Assembly: GCF_009711525.1 (NCBI RefSeq)
Contig: NZ_SMLV01000427.1
Span: forward strand, 1 to 53,214
DNA: 53,214 bases
Direction of reading: 5' to 3'
Origin: Fulvivirga lutimaris
GTDB lineage: Bacteria > Bacteroidota > Bacteroidia > Cytophagales > Cyclobacteriaceae
The notes beneath the pieces are model-generated. The model made no database searches. It was not told the origin of the DNA and saw only the letters and a list, made by a program, of their open reading frames with translations. A program made the position numbers and the translations under genes. Positions 42,799 through 51,207 of the stretch are shown piece after piece. The first letter of the stretch is position 1. Every line of letters begins with the position of its first letter.

Positions 42799-43701
42799 AT
42801 GAAAGTAGATAAGCATCAAAAAATGTTCAAAATTGTATTAAAACTACTTGTGTTTTCTGCCTCATTCTTAGTTGGAATGTTGCTATTCAGAACAACTCAT
42901 GCCCAAGATGCAAATGCCTTGCTATGGAAAATTGAAGGTAAGGATTTAAAGAAACCATCTTACATATACGGCACGATTCATATCATTTGTAAAGATGACT
43001 TCTTCGTTACAGACGCTGTTAAAAAGGCGCAAAGTGAAACAGAGCTTACAGTATTGGAACTTGATATGGATGATCCAGAGTTTATGCAGAAAATACAACA
43101 AGGTTCTATGAATGAAGGCATGAAAAATATAGTTAGTGAGTTTACTGATGAACAAAAGGAAATAGCCAACACATTTTTCAAAGCAAATTATGGTGCAGAC
43201 TTGTCTCAGCTCGGTATTGTAAAACCATTTGCATTATTATCTATGGTAGTTCAGAAATCAGTTCCTTGCACAACACCAGAAAGCTATGAAGCGACTTTTG
43301 TAAAAAATGCACAAGAACGTAATGTTGAAGTTTTAGGACTTGAAACTGTTGAGTTTCAAACATCATTATTTGATAATGAGCCGTTGGCCAAACAAATAAA
43401 ACTATTGATAACCACTATTGAAGAATTTGATGAAGCTGAAGCAGAATTTACAAAATTGGTTGGAGCATATAAAAATCAGGATTTAAAAGCCCTACAACAG
43501 ATCATGGCAGATTCACCAGAGTATGCAGAATTTGAAGACCTATTATTGGGTGACAGAAATAAAGCCTGGATTGCTAAGATCGAAGCATTTATCAAAGAAC
43601 AGCCAACATTCTTTGGCGTAGGAGCTTTGCATCTTGCTGGAGAAAATGGAGTACTCACACTTCTTAAGAAAGAAGGCTATAAAGTATCACCTGTAAAATA
43701 A
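42799..43701 (+). CDS. TraB/GumN family protein
   Basis: A 300-residue exported protein (signal peptide about 12-36, ending THAQ). The TraB/GumN fold is shown by LLWKIEGKDLKKPSYIYGTIHI (in two parts), the GLETVEFQ motif and the C-terminal GVGALHLAGENGVLTLLKKEGYKV region (in parts), where Gly-His and Glu are conserved. Animal TIKI relatives are metal-dependent proteases; bacterial members are mostly uncharacterised. Cys55 and Cys157-type residues are present. It stands alone, with a 10-base palindrome TGAACGTTCA (42754-42763) upstream. Confidence 0.87.
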   Translation: MKVDKHQKMFKIVLKLLVFSASFLVGMLLFRTTHAQDANALLWKIEGKDLKKPSYIYGTIHIICKDDFFVTDAVKKAQSETELTVLELDMDDPEFMQKIQQGSMNEGMKNIVSEFTDEQKEIANTFFKANYGADLSQLGIVKPFALLSMVVQKSVPCTTPESYEATFVKNAQERNVEVLGLETVEFQTSLFDNEPLAKQIKLLITTIEEFDEAEAEFTKLVGAYKNQDLKALQQIMADSPEYAEFEDLLLGDRNKAWIAKIEAFIKEQPTFFGVGALHLAGENGVLTLLKKEGYKVSPVK

Positions 43702-43741
43702 AAAGATTGACATTAGCTCAGACTGGAGCAAAAAAGAATAA

Positions 43742-43766
43742 AGGCGTCATTATTTTAATGACGCCT
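43742..43766. terminator. Intrinsic terminator
   Basis: Perfect 11-bp stem AGGCGTCATTA (43742-43752) with TAATGACGCCT (43756-43766), loop TTT. A T-rich run follows on the minus strand (TTATTCTTTTTT), so it mainly ends the small CBM48-type gene; it may also stop the TraB/GumN transcript. Confidence 0.8.
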
Positions 43767-43775
43767 CTCCTAAAC

Positions 43776-44081
43776 TTACAAAATTACAACTGAATTATCT
43801 TCTGAGGATACCCCGCTATTTACATAGGCGTCAGCATCCCAGTCATTAACCCATACTTTATTATCAACCAAATATCTGAATTGGTAAGTATGTTCTACTG
43901 GTAGTTCGATTGTAGCTTTAAATTCACCACTTTTCAATTTCTTCATTTCAACACCTTTAGTCCAAGAAGTGAAGTCTCCTAGCACTTTAACATCTTTGGC
44001 CTGTGGTGCAGCCTCAGCTGGTAAACTCAATGTAACCTTAGCCACTGGTTTACTTTTTAAATACTGTTTCTTAATAGCCAT
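43776..44081 (-). CDS. Small isoamylase early-set / AMPK-type glycogen-binding (CBM48) protein
   Basis: A 101-residue protein made of one CBM48-like beta-sandwich: VTLSLPAEAA, VLGDFTSW (Trp typical of the sugar face), VEMKKLKSGEFKATIEL, and the end YQFRYLVDNKVWVNDWDADAY with the conserved FRYLVD and WVND. Proteins of this kind bind alpha-glucans such as glycogen. There is no catalytic domain and no signal peptide. A 7-4-7 dyad lies 75 bases upstream. Small stand-alone copies occur across Bacteroidota; their role is not known to me. Confidence 0.87.
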   Translation of the reverse strand: MAIKKQYLKSKPVAKVTLSLPAEAAPQAKDVKVLGDFTSWTKGVEMKKLKSGEFKATIELPVEHTYQFRYLVDNKVWVNDWDADAYVNSGVSSEDNSVVIL

Positions 44082-44155
44082 AACATCGAAATTTTTAGTA
44101 AAGCAAGTAAAAAAAAGAGCAGTATGTAAAGCAAAAACCTATAAAAAGTTCAGTA

Positions 44156-44173
44156 ATCGTTTACACAAACGAT
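44156..44173. promoter_or_regulatory. Operator-like dyad upstream of the CBM48 gene
   Basis: ATCGTTT (44156-44162), ACAC, AAACGAT (44167-44173): a perfect 7-4-7 inverted repeat. No T run follows, so it is not a terminator. The form resembles sites of LacI-type sugar regulators, by general look only. Confidence 0.4.
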
Positions 44174-44296
44174 GTAGTAATTGCGGAAACTTTATTCTTA
44201 CGTTTTATAAAGGGTAAAATTATCCGCATTCTCAAAAGCACTTTGGTTAGATGCCAGATAGATTTAATTTACTTTCCGGCATGACAGTAAGAGTGT

Positions 44297-45223
44297 TTAC
44301 TTACTAGCGTTGAACAGCTTCTGTTTCTCTTCCTTGGATAGGCTTTCATAGCCTTTCTCAGAGATTTTATCGAGTATCTCATCAATCTCCTCCTGACTTG
44401 CATCACCACCTTTTTTAGACGAAGTGGAAGTAGATCTCGATGATGAAGATCTTGAAGTACTTGTCTTCTCCTTTTTATAAGACACCTTTATTTTGGAAGA
44501 AGGTGTAAAAAAGCTTTTGAAGAAATTTATAGTACCTATTATCCACTTGCCCCAGTCAGTCCCACTTTGCAGTTGGGTTATGTATAAATACCCCATAAAG
44601 GCCCCACCTAGATGAGCAATATTGCCACCAGCATTGCCACCAACAGAACCTAAAAATGATAGCACAATATAAAACCCCGCAATATATTTGATCTTGACAG
44701 GTCCTATAAACATGAGCATAAAGGTATAATTAGGCAGTAAAGTAGCCGCTGCCACCACGACCGCATAAACTGCAGCAGAGGCACCAACCATTCCTGAAAA
44801 ACCAGAACGCTCAACATAGAATGGTATTAAGTTATAAACCATTAAATAGGCGATACTACCTGCAAGTGCACCCAGCACATAAAGTATTATTACTTTATCA
44901 CTCCCAAGGTATTCTATAATCAGTTTTGCAAACCAATAGAACACCAGCATATTAAACAGGATATGAAATATATCATTAAGACTATGGGCAAAGGCATAGG
45001 TAATAATAGTCCAGGGTCTCATCAAAAAATCTGAGAAGACTGGAGGAATACTAAACTGATCGTATATAAAATGGAATACTCCCTGAAATCCAAACAAGGA
45101 TGAAAAGACATTCATCAAAGCCAAAAACAGGAATACCACAACATTGATAATTATCAACTGCCTGTGTGCGCTGTTTGGCCTATTGAAGGCGTTCTTAAAG
45201 TCGTCTTTTATGCTACCGTACAT
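44297..45223 (-). CDS. Rhomboid family intramembrane serine protease A
   Basis: A 308-residue rhomboid: six membrane helices, catalytic Ser149 in GASAAVYA and His204 in NIAHLGG, plus HILFNM in TM2 (87-92). The oxyanion region AHSLND is kept. A Ser/Thr-rich linker (SSSSRSTSTSSKK) leads to a helical tail (SQEEIDEILDKISEKGYESL) of the DUF6576 kind. It cuts membrane-anchored substrates; the substrate is unknown. It is the last gene of the mutL operon, 5 bases after rhomboid B. Confidence 0.92.
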   Translation of the reverse strand: MYGSIKDDFKNAFNRPNSAHRQLIIINVVVFLFLALMNVFSSLFGFQGVFHFIYDQFSIPPVFSDFLMRPWTIITYAFAHSLNDIFHILFNMLVFYWFAKLIIEYLGSDKVIILYVLGALAGSIAYLMVYNLIPFYVERSGFSGMVGASAAVYAVVVAAATLLPNYTFMLMFIGPVKIKYIAGFYIVLSFLGSVGGNAGGNIAHLGGAFMGYLYITQLQSGTDWGKWIIGTINFFKSFFTPSSKIKVSYKKEKTSTSRSSSSRSTSTSSKKGGDASQEEIDEILDKISEKGYESLSKEEKQKLFNASK

Positions 45224-45228
45224 TCCTA

Positions 45229-46023
45229 TTAATAAAATTTGTTTCTGTCATTCTTCCAAATCTGAATCATAAAAAATGCAAAAACCATTCCTCCTAAATG
45301 GGCAAAATGAGCAGTATTGTCTCCACCAGCTCGATTTAACCCTGAATATAGTGCGATTGCTCCTAATATCAACACCAAATACTTCGCTTTTATTGGTATA
45401 GGTGGGAATAAAAGCATCAATTCGGTATTTGGAAACAGTAGACCAAAGGCCATCAAGATTCCATAAATGGCACCAGAGGCACCCAGCATAGAACCAAAAT
45501 TAAAAGTTTCATTATACAATTGCTTTGCATAAGCCACGCTCTGCGCTTCCAGCCTGTCATTATCAGGGTTTTTAGCATAAGCATCTATAAAATCATAAAT
45601 AGCAGGATTGGCTGATTCAATGTTCTCAACGACCAATCGGTTGAAAGCCTCAGGATCAGGATTAGCAATATACATATCTACTGCACTTTGAACCTGACTT
45701 ACCTGATAGTACTCAATACCATTGTATAGAACCCCTGCTCCAATACCTGTCACTAAATAGAAAATCAAAAATCGTTTAGGTCCCCAAAATTGCTCTAACA
45801 GTGGCCCTAAAAAAACCAGCCCTAGCATGTTAAAAAGAATATGCATAAATCCTCCATGAGCAAACATGTAGGTCATGAATTGATAGGGCGCAAAATTGGC
45901 TGAACCGAACTTCCACAAGGACACCATTTCAGTGAAATGTATTCCGGTGAAAATTTGCTGCATTAGAAAGAATACAACATTTATAATTAGAAGGTTTTTA
46001 ACAACCGGTGTTAATCTTTGCAT
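45229..46023 (-). CDS. Rhomboid family intramembrane serine protease B
   Basis: A 264-residue rhomboid with Ser183 (GASGAIYG) and His242 (AHLGGMVF), HILFNM (61-66) in TM2, and no C-terminal tail. Between TM3 and the active-site helix is a periplasmic or loop insertion of about 75 acidic residues (101-177, IEYYQVSQVQSAVDMYIANP and on) that rhomboid A lacks. The two rhomboids are adjacent and similar in core only. It starts 6 bases after mutL. Confidence 0.92.
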   Translation of the reverse strand: MQRLTPVVKNLLIINVVFFLMQQIFTGIHFTEMVSLWKFGSANFAPYQFMTYMFAHGGFMHILFNMLGLVFLGPLLEQFWGPKRFLIFYLVTGIGAGVLYNGIEYYQVSQVQSAVDMYIANPDPEAFNRLVVENIESANPAIYDFIDAYAKNPDNDRLEAQSVAYAKQLYNETFNFGSMLGASGAIYGILMAFGLLFPNTELMLLFPPIPIKAKYLVLILGAIALYSGLNRAGGDNTAHFAHLGGMVFAFFMIQIWKNDRNKFY

Positions 46024-46029
46024 AAAGAT

Positions 46030-47847
46030 CTAGTTAAAATAATTTTCAATACTTAATGTTTCCAGGATATGAAAAGTTTTTCTTCCATTGGGAGCGTAAT
46101 TTGCATTTTTACAGGCAAAAAGTTGGTCTATTAACACTTCCATTTCTTCTTCATTCAATCTGTTCCCTATTTTCAGGCTTGTTCTTTTTGCCAAAGACCT
46201 GGCCAAATTCTCCTTTTTAGGAAGCGACAATTCCACATTCTTTTTGAATTGATCTACCAATCCTTCAAACACTTCCTTCTCATTAGTAGAAGTCAGATCA
46301 GCTGGCAAACCTTTTATCAGAATGTCACTCTTCCCAAAAGGTTCAATGATAAATCCCAATGAATTAATCTCTTCTTCCATCTCCATTACGAGGGAGAAGT
46401 CAGAAGGGTTGAGGGAAACGGCCTGAGGAAACAATGATTGCTGTGAAACACCGGATTGATGCTCCAGATAGAGTAAATATTTTTCGAATAATATTCTTTC
46501 ATGTGCCGCTTGCTGGTCAACAATGAGCATCCCTGATTTCACCTGAGTAATGATATAGCGTTGATGCAACTGAAAGATTGGCTTACCTTTCTCAGGCTTG
46601 GCTTCTACACCAGCATCATTATTCATATCGCTGCCAAAAGTCAAGGTCATTTCTGAGCTTTCCTCTTCTCTGATGCCAGAGAAATCAGCCCTGCCAGGAG
46701 TTTCATCAAAAAGGCTCTCCCAGTTATCTTTATTGGACTGTTGACGGGTATCGGTATTCCTAAACTGGCTGTAATTTTTATCCTGAATGGTTTCTCTATT
46801 GATATGTATCTTTTGAGCAAGATTTATATCAGCAGAAAAATCTAAAGTGGGCGCTATATTATGAGTAGCTAAAGATTGTCTCACAGCGGCTCTTACTATC
46901 GCATAGGCCGTTCTTTCATCATCAAACTTAATTTCCGTCTTGGTAGGATGAACATTGATATCGATATGCTTTGGGTCAATTTCTATAAACAGTACATAAA
47001 ACGGGTAGGAACCCTCACCTATCAAACCCTCAAAGGCTTTGGTTACAGCATGATTTAAGTAGTTGCTTTTTATAAACCTGTTGTTAACAAAAAAGAATTG
47101 CTCACCCCTAGTCTTCTTAGCAAACTCAGGCTTGCCTACATACCCCTTTATAGATAAATGATCTAACTGCTCTTCACAGGCAACTAGTTGCTCTTTATAA
47201 TTCTTTCCAAACAAGTGTACAATGCGCTGACTCAGCTTGCCTGGTGGCAGGCTATAAGTTTCCAAATCATTTTGATGAAGGCTAAAACCAACTTCAGGGT
47301 AAGCCAAAGCAATACGCTGAAACTCTTCAACAATGTGCTTCATCTCCACACCATTGGATTTCAGAAAGTTTCGCCTTGCTGGCACATTGTAAAATAGATT
47401 TTTTACTGTGATCGACGTTCCCCTTTCAGCGGCCGCTGGTTCTTGTTTTTTTATTTCTGAGGCTTCAATTACGATGACAGACCCTAGCTCTTGATCTGCC
47501 TGCCTGGTTTTTAATTCCATTTGAGATACTGCAGCAATTGATGCCAGTGCCTCGCCTCTAAAACCCATGGTTCTGATAGAAAATAAATCTTCAGACTTGC
47601 TGATTTTTGATGTAGCGTGGCGTTCAAGGCTCATTCGAGCATCTGTCTCAGACATGCCCTTGCCATTGTCAATTACCTGCATATAGGTCTTACCAGCTTC
47701 CTTTACTATCAGCTTAATAAAAGTTGCCTCAGCATCAATGGCATTTTCCAGCAGCTCTTTAACAGCAGATGCCGGTCGTTGTACCACCTCACCAGCAGCA
47801 ATTTGGTTAGCCAGTGAATCAGGAAGTAGTTTAATTATATCAGACAT
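46030..47847 (-). CDS. mutL: DNA mismatch repair protein MutL
   Basis: A 605-residue GHKL ATPase that links MutS to downstream repair. The N-terminal ATPase is complete: IAAGEVVQRPASAVKELLENAIDA, DNGKGM, RATSKI-type HATSKI, and GFRGEALASI. The C-terminal dimer domain carries a variant endonuclease motif D444-Q-Q-A-x2-E450-x4-E455, where the usual His is Gln446, and the CPHGR motif is replaced by APNGR (585-589). Metal ligands of the Bacillus enzyme thus look lost. It starts 14 bases after the small membrane protein gene and leads into two rhomboid genes. Confidence 0.96.
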   Translation of the reverse strand: MSDIIKLLPDSLANQIAAGEVVQRPASAVKELLENAIDAEATFIKLIVKEAGKTYMQVIDNGKGMSETDARMSLERHATSKISKSEDLFSIRTMGFRGEALASIAAVSQMELKTRQADQELGSVIVIEASEIKKQEPAAAERGTSITVKNLFYNVPARRNFLKSNGVEMKHIVEEFQRIALAYPEVGFSLHQNDLETYSLPPGKLSQRIVHLFGKNYKEQLVACEEQLDHLSIKGYVGKPEFAKKTRGEQFFFVNNRFIKSNYLNHAVTKAFEGLIGEGSYPFYVLFIEIDPKHIDINVHPTKTEIKFDDERTAYAIVRAAVRQSLATHNIAPTLDFSADINLAQKIHINRETIQDKNYSQFRNTDTRQQSNKDNWESLFDETPGRADFSGIREEESSEMTLTFGSDMNNDAGVEAKPEKGKPIFQLHQRYIITQVKSGMLIVDQQAAHERILFEKYLLYLEHQSGVSQQSLFPQAVSLNPSDFSLVMEMEEEINSLGFIIEPFGKSDILIKGLPADLTSTNEKEVFEGLVDQFKKNVELSLPKKENLARSLAKRTSLKIGNRLNEEEMEVLIDQLFACKNANYAPNGRKTFHILETLSIENYFN

Positions 47848-47861
47848 TCAAAGACAGCGGG

Positions 47862-48209
47862 CTATATGATCCTTTTCATTTTTAGGTAAAGCAGCAATGT
47901 TGCTGCTGTTGCGAAGATGTAAAGAGCGATATTCCCCATGTAGATATACCCAAAAATGGCAAAGGCCAAAAGCATCATAATAATTAGCTGCATAAATGTG
48001 GCTGATCCCCCAGAATTACTTCTGCCTCTTTTAAAAGCTCCGGCTATCCTTGAAGACCGGTATTCTACATCCTCATCTCCATTAGCTTCCAATTCACGTT
48101 TAATCTGGTTAGTACGCTCTTCTATTTCCTCTTTTACAGGGTCATAATAGCGGGGCTCTATTCTAAATCTTTGATACTTGGCTATTCTAAATAATGAAGG
48201 GACTTTCAT
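47862..48209 (-). CDS. Small two-helix membrane protein of unknown function
   Basis: A 115-residue protein with a soluble basic N-terminal part (MKVPSLFRIAKYQRFRIEPR) containing RYYDPVKEE and a charged helix, then two membrane helices at the C-terminus (about 72-91 and 93-110). The IEPRYYDP segment is a conserved feature of this Bacteroidota family as I recall it; no function is known to me. The start is set at the internal ATG because the longer form begins with a poor extension. First gene of the mutL operon, divergent from the GH3 fusion gene. Confidence 0.75.
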   Translation of the reverse strand: MKVPSLFRIAKYQRFRIEPRYYDPVKEEIEERTNQIKRELEANGDEDVEYRSSRIAGAFKRGRSNSGGSATFMQLIIMMLLAFAIFGYIYMGNIALYIFATAATLLLYLKMKRII

Positions 48210-48329
48210 ACAAATATTTTTTTGACCATTCAACGCCAACTTGTACGTATGGCTTGGTGTTTCTTTATATAACTTCGTAGTATTACAAATCTACTTAATA
48301 ATCGCTGTAATCATAAAAGTAACGGCCAT

Positions 48330-51206
48330 ATGCTCAGAAAAGTTTTAGTTGCTGTAACACTCGTTTTCATTACAAAAATGTCGGTTGCACAGCTTAATTC
48401 TGATGCTAAATCAAGATGGGTTGATAGTGTTTATCAGGCACTTACAATGGAGCAGCGCATAGGGCAGCTTTTTATAATGGCCGCCTACAGTAGTGGCAAT
48501 AAGCAGCACCATGATGTAATAGAGAACCACATCAGAAAATATAACATTGGTGGAGTTATTTTTTTTGATGGTGACCCAGCCAATCAGATAAGGCTTACCA
48601 ACAAATATCAAAAGTCAGCTGATGTACCTCTCCTTATTGGACTTGATGCACGAACAGGCCTCAGCAAGTACTTAGACAGCACCTTAACTACCCCAGACTA
48701 TCTGACCATGGGTGCGGTTCAAAATGATGGTTTGATAAGAGATTTAGCCAACGACTTGGCCAGTCAACTGAATCTTCTGGGTGTAAATTTTACTGTTGGC
48801 CCCTCTGGCTTAATGCCTGATGAATTGTCTTTCGATGCAGGCTTCAGCACAGATCCTTTAATTTTAGAAAATAAGGCCAAAATATTCATTGACGCATTCA
48901 AAGAACGAAACATACTCGGCTTTTCAGAATACTTCCCGGGCTATTATCATGACAATCAGTCTGACAAGATTTTAGAAATAAAAAGAAGCAAAAAAGAACT
49001 TGATAATCATGAATTAAGGCCTATTAAATCACTGGCAACTAATAATGCTGATGGTATAATTGTTAGTCATGTGCTTACTGATCTTGACAAGAAAAAGACT
49101 CCTTCCTCGCTATCAGAAAACAGCATAAAAGTGCTTAAAGAAGAAATTGGATACAAGGGACTTATTGTATCAGATGCGCTTAGTGACAAAATGTTGTTGG
49201 ATAAGTATAAGCCAGGTAAACTGGAAGCCATGGCCTTTAAAGCTGGCAATGATATTTTGCTGATGTCAACCAATATAAGTTCAAGTGTTAAGCAAATTAG
49301 AAGGCAGATAAACAGAGGAGATATTCCAAGAATGAGACTTGAGAACAGTGTTAAAAAAATATTGGCTCATAAATATGATTTAGGCTTGAGTCAACCGAAA
49401 GCAATAGATGCTCAAAATATCAGCATAAAGCTTAACAAACCTGAATCTCAACTAACAATCAATAAGGTTTTGAGAGCCGCTCCTACAGTAGTTCAAGAGA
49501 AAAATATACTTCCAATAAAATCATTGGATGAAAAGACATTTGCCACAGTAAGCTTTGGTGATCAGCCAATTTTTGATGATTATCTTGATAAATACAACTA
49601 TATCATTCACTACAACTTGTCTCTTGATAAGTACAGACTGGAAGAAAACCTCTCGAGTTATGATTATGTAATCATCGGCCTTTTTGATCAGTTTCAAATT
49701 GTTCAGGCATCAGAACTGGTCAACAAGCTTAAGGACAAAACAAAAGTTATTGTCTGCTCATTTGTAAATCCATTTTTACTGAAAAGTGTAGAATCTGCCG
49801 GGGCTTTGGTCATAAATTACAATACTGACATTGAATCAATCAAACTTGCACCTCAAATCATCTTTGGTGCTCAGGGAGCCTCAGGAAGGCTACCCGTGGG
49901 TGTATCCGAAAAACTTGCTTTGGGTTCAGGGGTAAATACAAAATCAATAGATAGGCTGGCTTTTGGAACTCCTGAAGAGGTAGGTATGGACAGCAAAATT
50001 CTAAATAAAATAAACGATATAGCCAAAGAAGCGATTAATGACCAAGCGACTCCGGGCTGTCAGATAATTGTAGCCAGACATGGAAAGATCATCTTCAACC
50101 AGTCACTTGGATATTACACTTATGACAGTATTGACCCCATTAGCGATAAAACAATTTATGATGTTGCTTCTATTACCAAAGTGGCAGCCACCACACAGGC
50201 GCTCATGTTCTTAGAAGAGCGAAAGCTCATAGACATGGATAAAAAAATATCCTACTATCTACCTGAGCTAAAAGGGTCAAACAAAGAGAATATGATCATC
50301 AGAGATATTCTTACACATCAGGCAGGGTTGTGGCCCTATCTCCCCTTCTGGAAACAAACCGTTGAAGATACTTTAAACTATAGTGCCTATTATAAAGAAT
50401 CGCCCAGTAATGATTATTCCTTACAAATCTCAGACGGACTTTACAGCTCCAGAATGGTTAAAGACAGTGTTTGGAACTGGGTTATAAACTCAAAAGTACG
50501 AGAGAAGCCACATAGACGACCTTATGATTATAAGTACAGTGATATGGGGTATTACATGCTCATGCGCTTGGTTGAAAATATGGTGAATCAGCCCATTGAT
50601 GAATTTCTTCAACAAAACTTTTATGACCCCATGGGCTTAAGTACCATGAGCTACCTACCATTATGCAAATACCCACTAACTCAGATAGCACCAACAGAAT
50701 ATGACAACTATTTTCGTAGAACTCTTGTTTATGGATTGGTGCATGACCAAGGTGCTGCCATGATAGGTGGCGTTGCAGGTCACGCTGGCTTGTTCAGCAA
50801 TGCACTTGATCTTGCTAAATTGATGCAGATGAACATGCAGGATGGTAAATATGGAGATACTAGATATTTTATGTCAGGCACGGTAAACAGTTTTGCTTCA
50901 CAACAATATGCGAGCAATCGCAGAGGTATGGGCTGGGACAAACCTGTTGTGGGACAATGGAATAGTCCAACCTCGGCATACGCATCTGGAAAAACATTCG
51001 GCCATACTGGTTTTACTGGAACTGCAGCATGGGCAGATCCGGAATTTGACTTGGTTTATATCTTTTTATCTAACAGGATATACCCCGATGCAGAAAATAG
51101 AAAACTAATTAAAAATAATATCCGTACAAGGATTCAGGATTTGATTTATCAGTCAATGTGGAATTATTCTGCAACCCATTGTACGGATGAGGTAAATAAA
51201 GAATAA
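48330..51206 (+). CDS. Secreted GH3-like / serine beta-lactamase-family fusion protein
   Basis: A 958-residue exported protein (signal peptide about 1-20, SVAQ). Residues about 25-355 are a glycoside hydrolase family 3 N-domain, 380-525 a GH3 C-domain-like sandwich, and 550-945 a class C beta-lactamase/DD-peptidase-type hydrolase with S614-I-T-K617, Y736-S-D738 and H892-T-G. In the GH3 part, the nucleophile position Asp282 (VSDALS) is kept, but the KHFPGHG loop reads SEYFPGYYHD (199-208) and the sugar-binding DxxxG region reads DARTGLS. Bacteroidota fusions of this kind are thought to act on peptidoglycan; only the serine hydrolase half looks fully equipped. bshA follows by 1 base. Confidence 0.9.
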   Translation: MLRKVLVAVTLVFITKMSVAQLNSDAKSRWVDSVYQALTMEQRIGQLFIMAAYSSGNKQHHDVIENHIRKYNIGGVIFFDGDPANQIRLTNKYQKSADVPLLIGLDARTGLSKYLDSTLTTPDYLTMGAVQNDGLIRDLANDLASQLNLLGVNFTVGPSGLMPDELSFDAGFSTDPLILENKAKIFIDAFKERNILGFSEYFPGYYHDNQSDKILEIKRSKKELDNHELRPIKSLATNNADGIIVSHVLTDLDKKKTPSSLSENSIKVLKEEIGYKGLIVSDALSDKMLLDKYKPGKLEAMAFKAGNDILLMSTNISSSVKQIRRQINRGDIPRMRLENSVKKILAHKYDLGLSQPKAIDAQNISIKLNKPESQLTINKVLRAAPTVVQEKNILPIKSLDEKTFATVSFGDQPIFDDYLDKYNYIIHYNLSLDKYRLEENLSSYDYVIIGLFDQFQIVQASELVNKLKDKTKVIVCSFVNPFLLKSVESAGALVINYNTDIESIKLAPQIIFGAQGASGRLPVGVSEKLALGSGVNTKSIDRLAFGTPEEVGMDSKILNKINDIAKEAINDQATPGCQIIVARHGKIIFNQSLGYYTYDSIDPISDKTIYDVASITKVAATTQALMFLEERKLIDMDKKISYYLPELKGSNKENMIIRDILTHQAGLWPYLPFWKQTVEDTLNYSAYYKESPSNDYSLQISDGLYSSRMVKDSVWNWVINSKVREKPHRRPYDYKYSDMGYYMLMRLVENMVNQPIDEFLQQNFYDPMGLSTMSYLPLCKYPLTQIAPTEYDNYFRRTLVYGLVHDQGAAMIGGVAGHAGLFSNALDLAKLMQMNMQDGKYGDTRYFMSGTVNSFASQQYASNRRGMGWDKPVVGQWNSPTSAYASGKTFGHTGFTGTAAWADPEFDLVYIFLSNRIYPDAENRKLIKNNIRTRIQDLIYQSMWNYSATHCTDEVNKE

Positions 51207-51207
51207 G

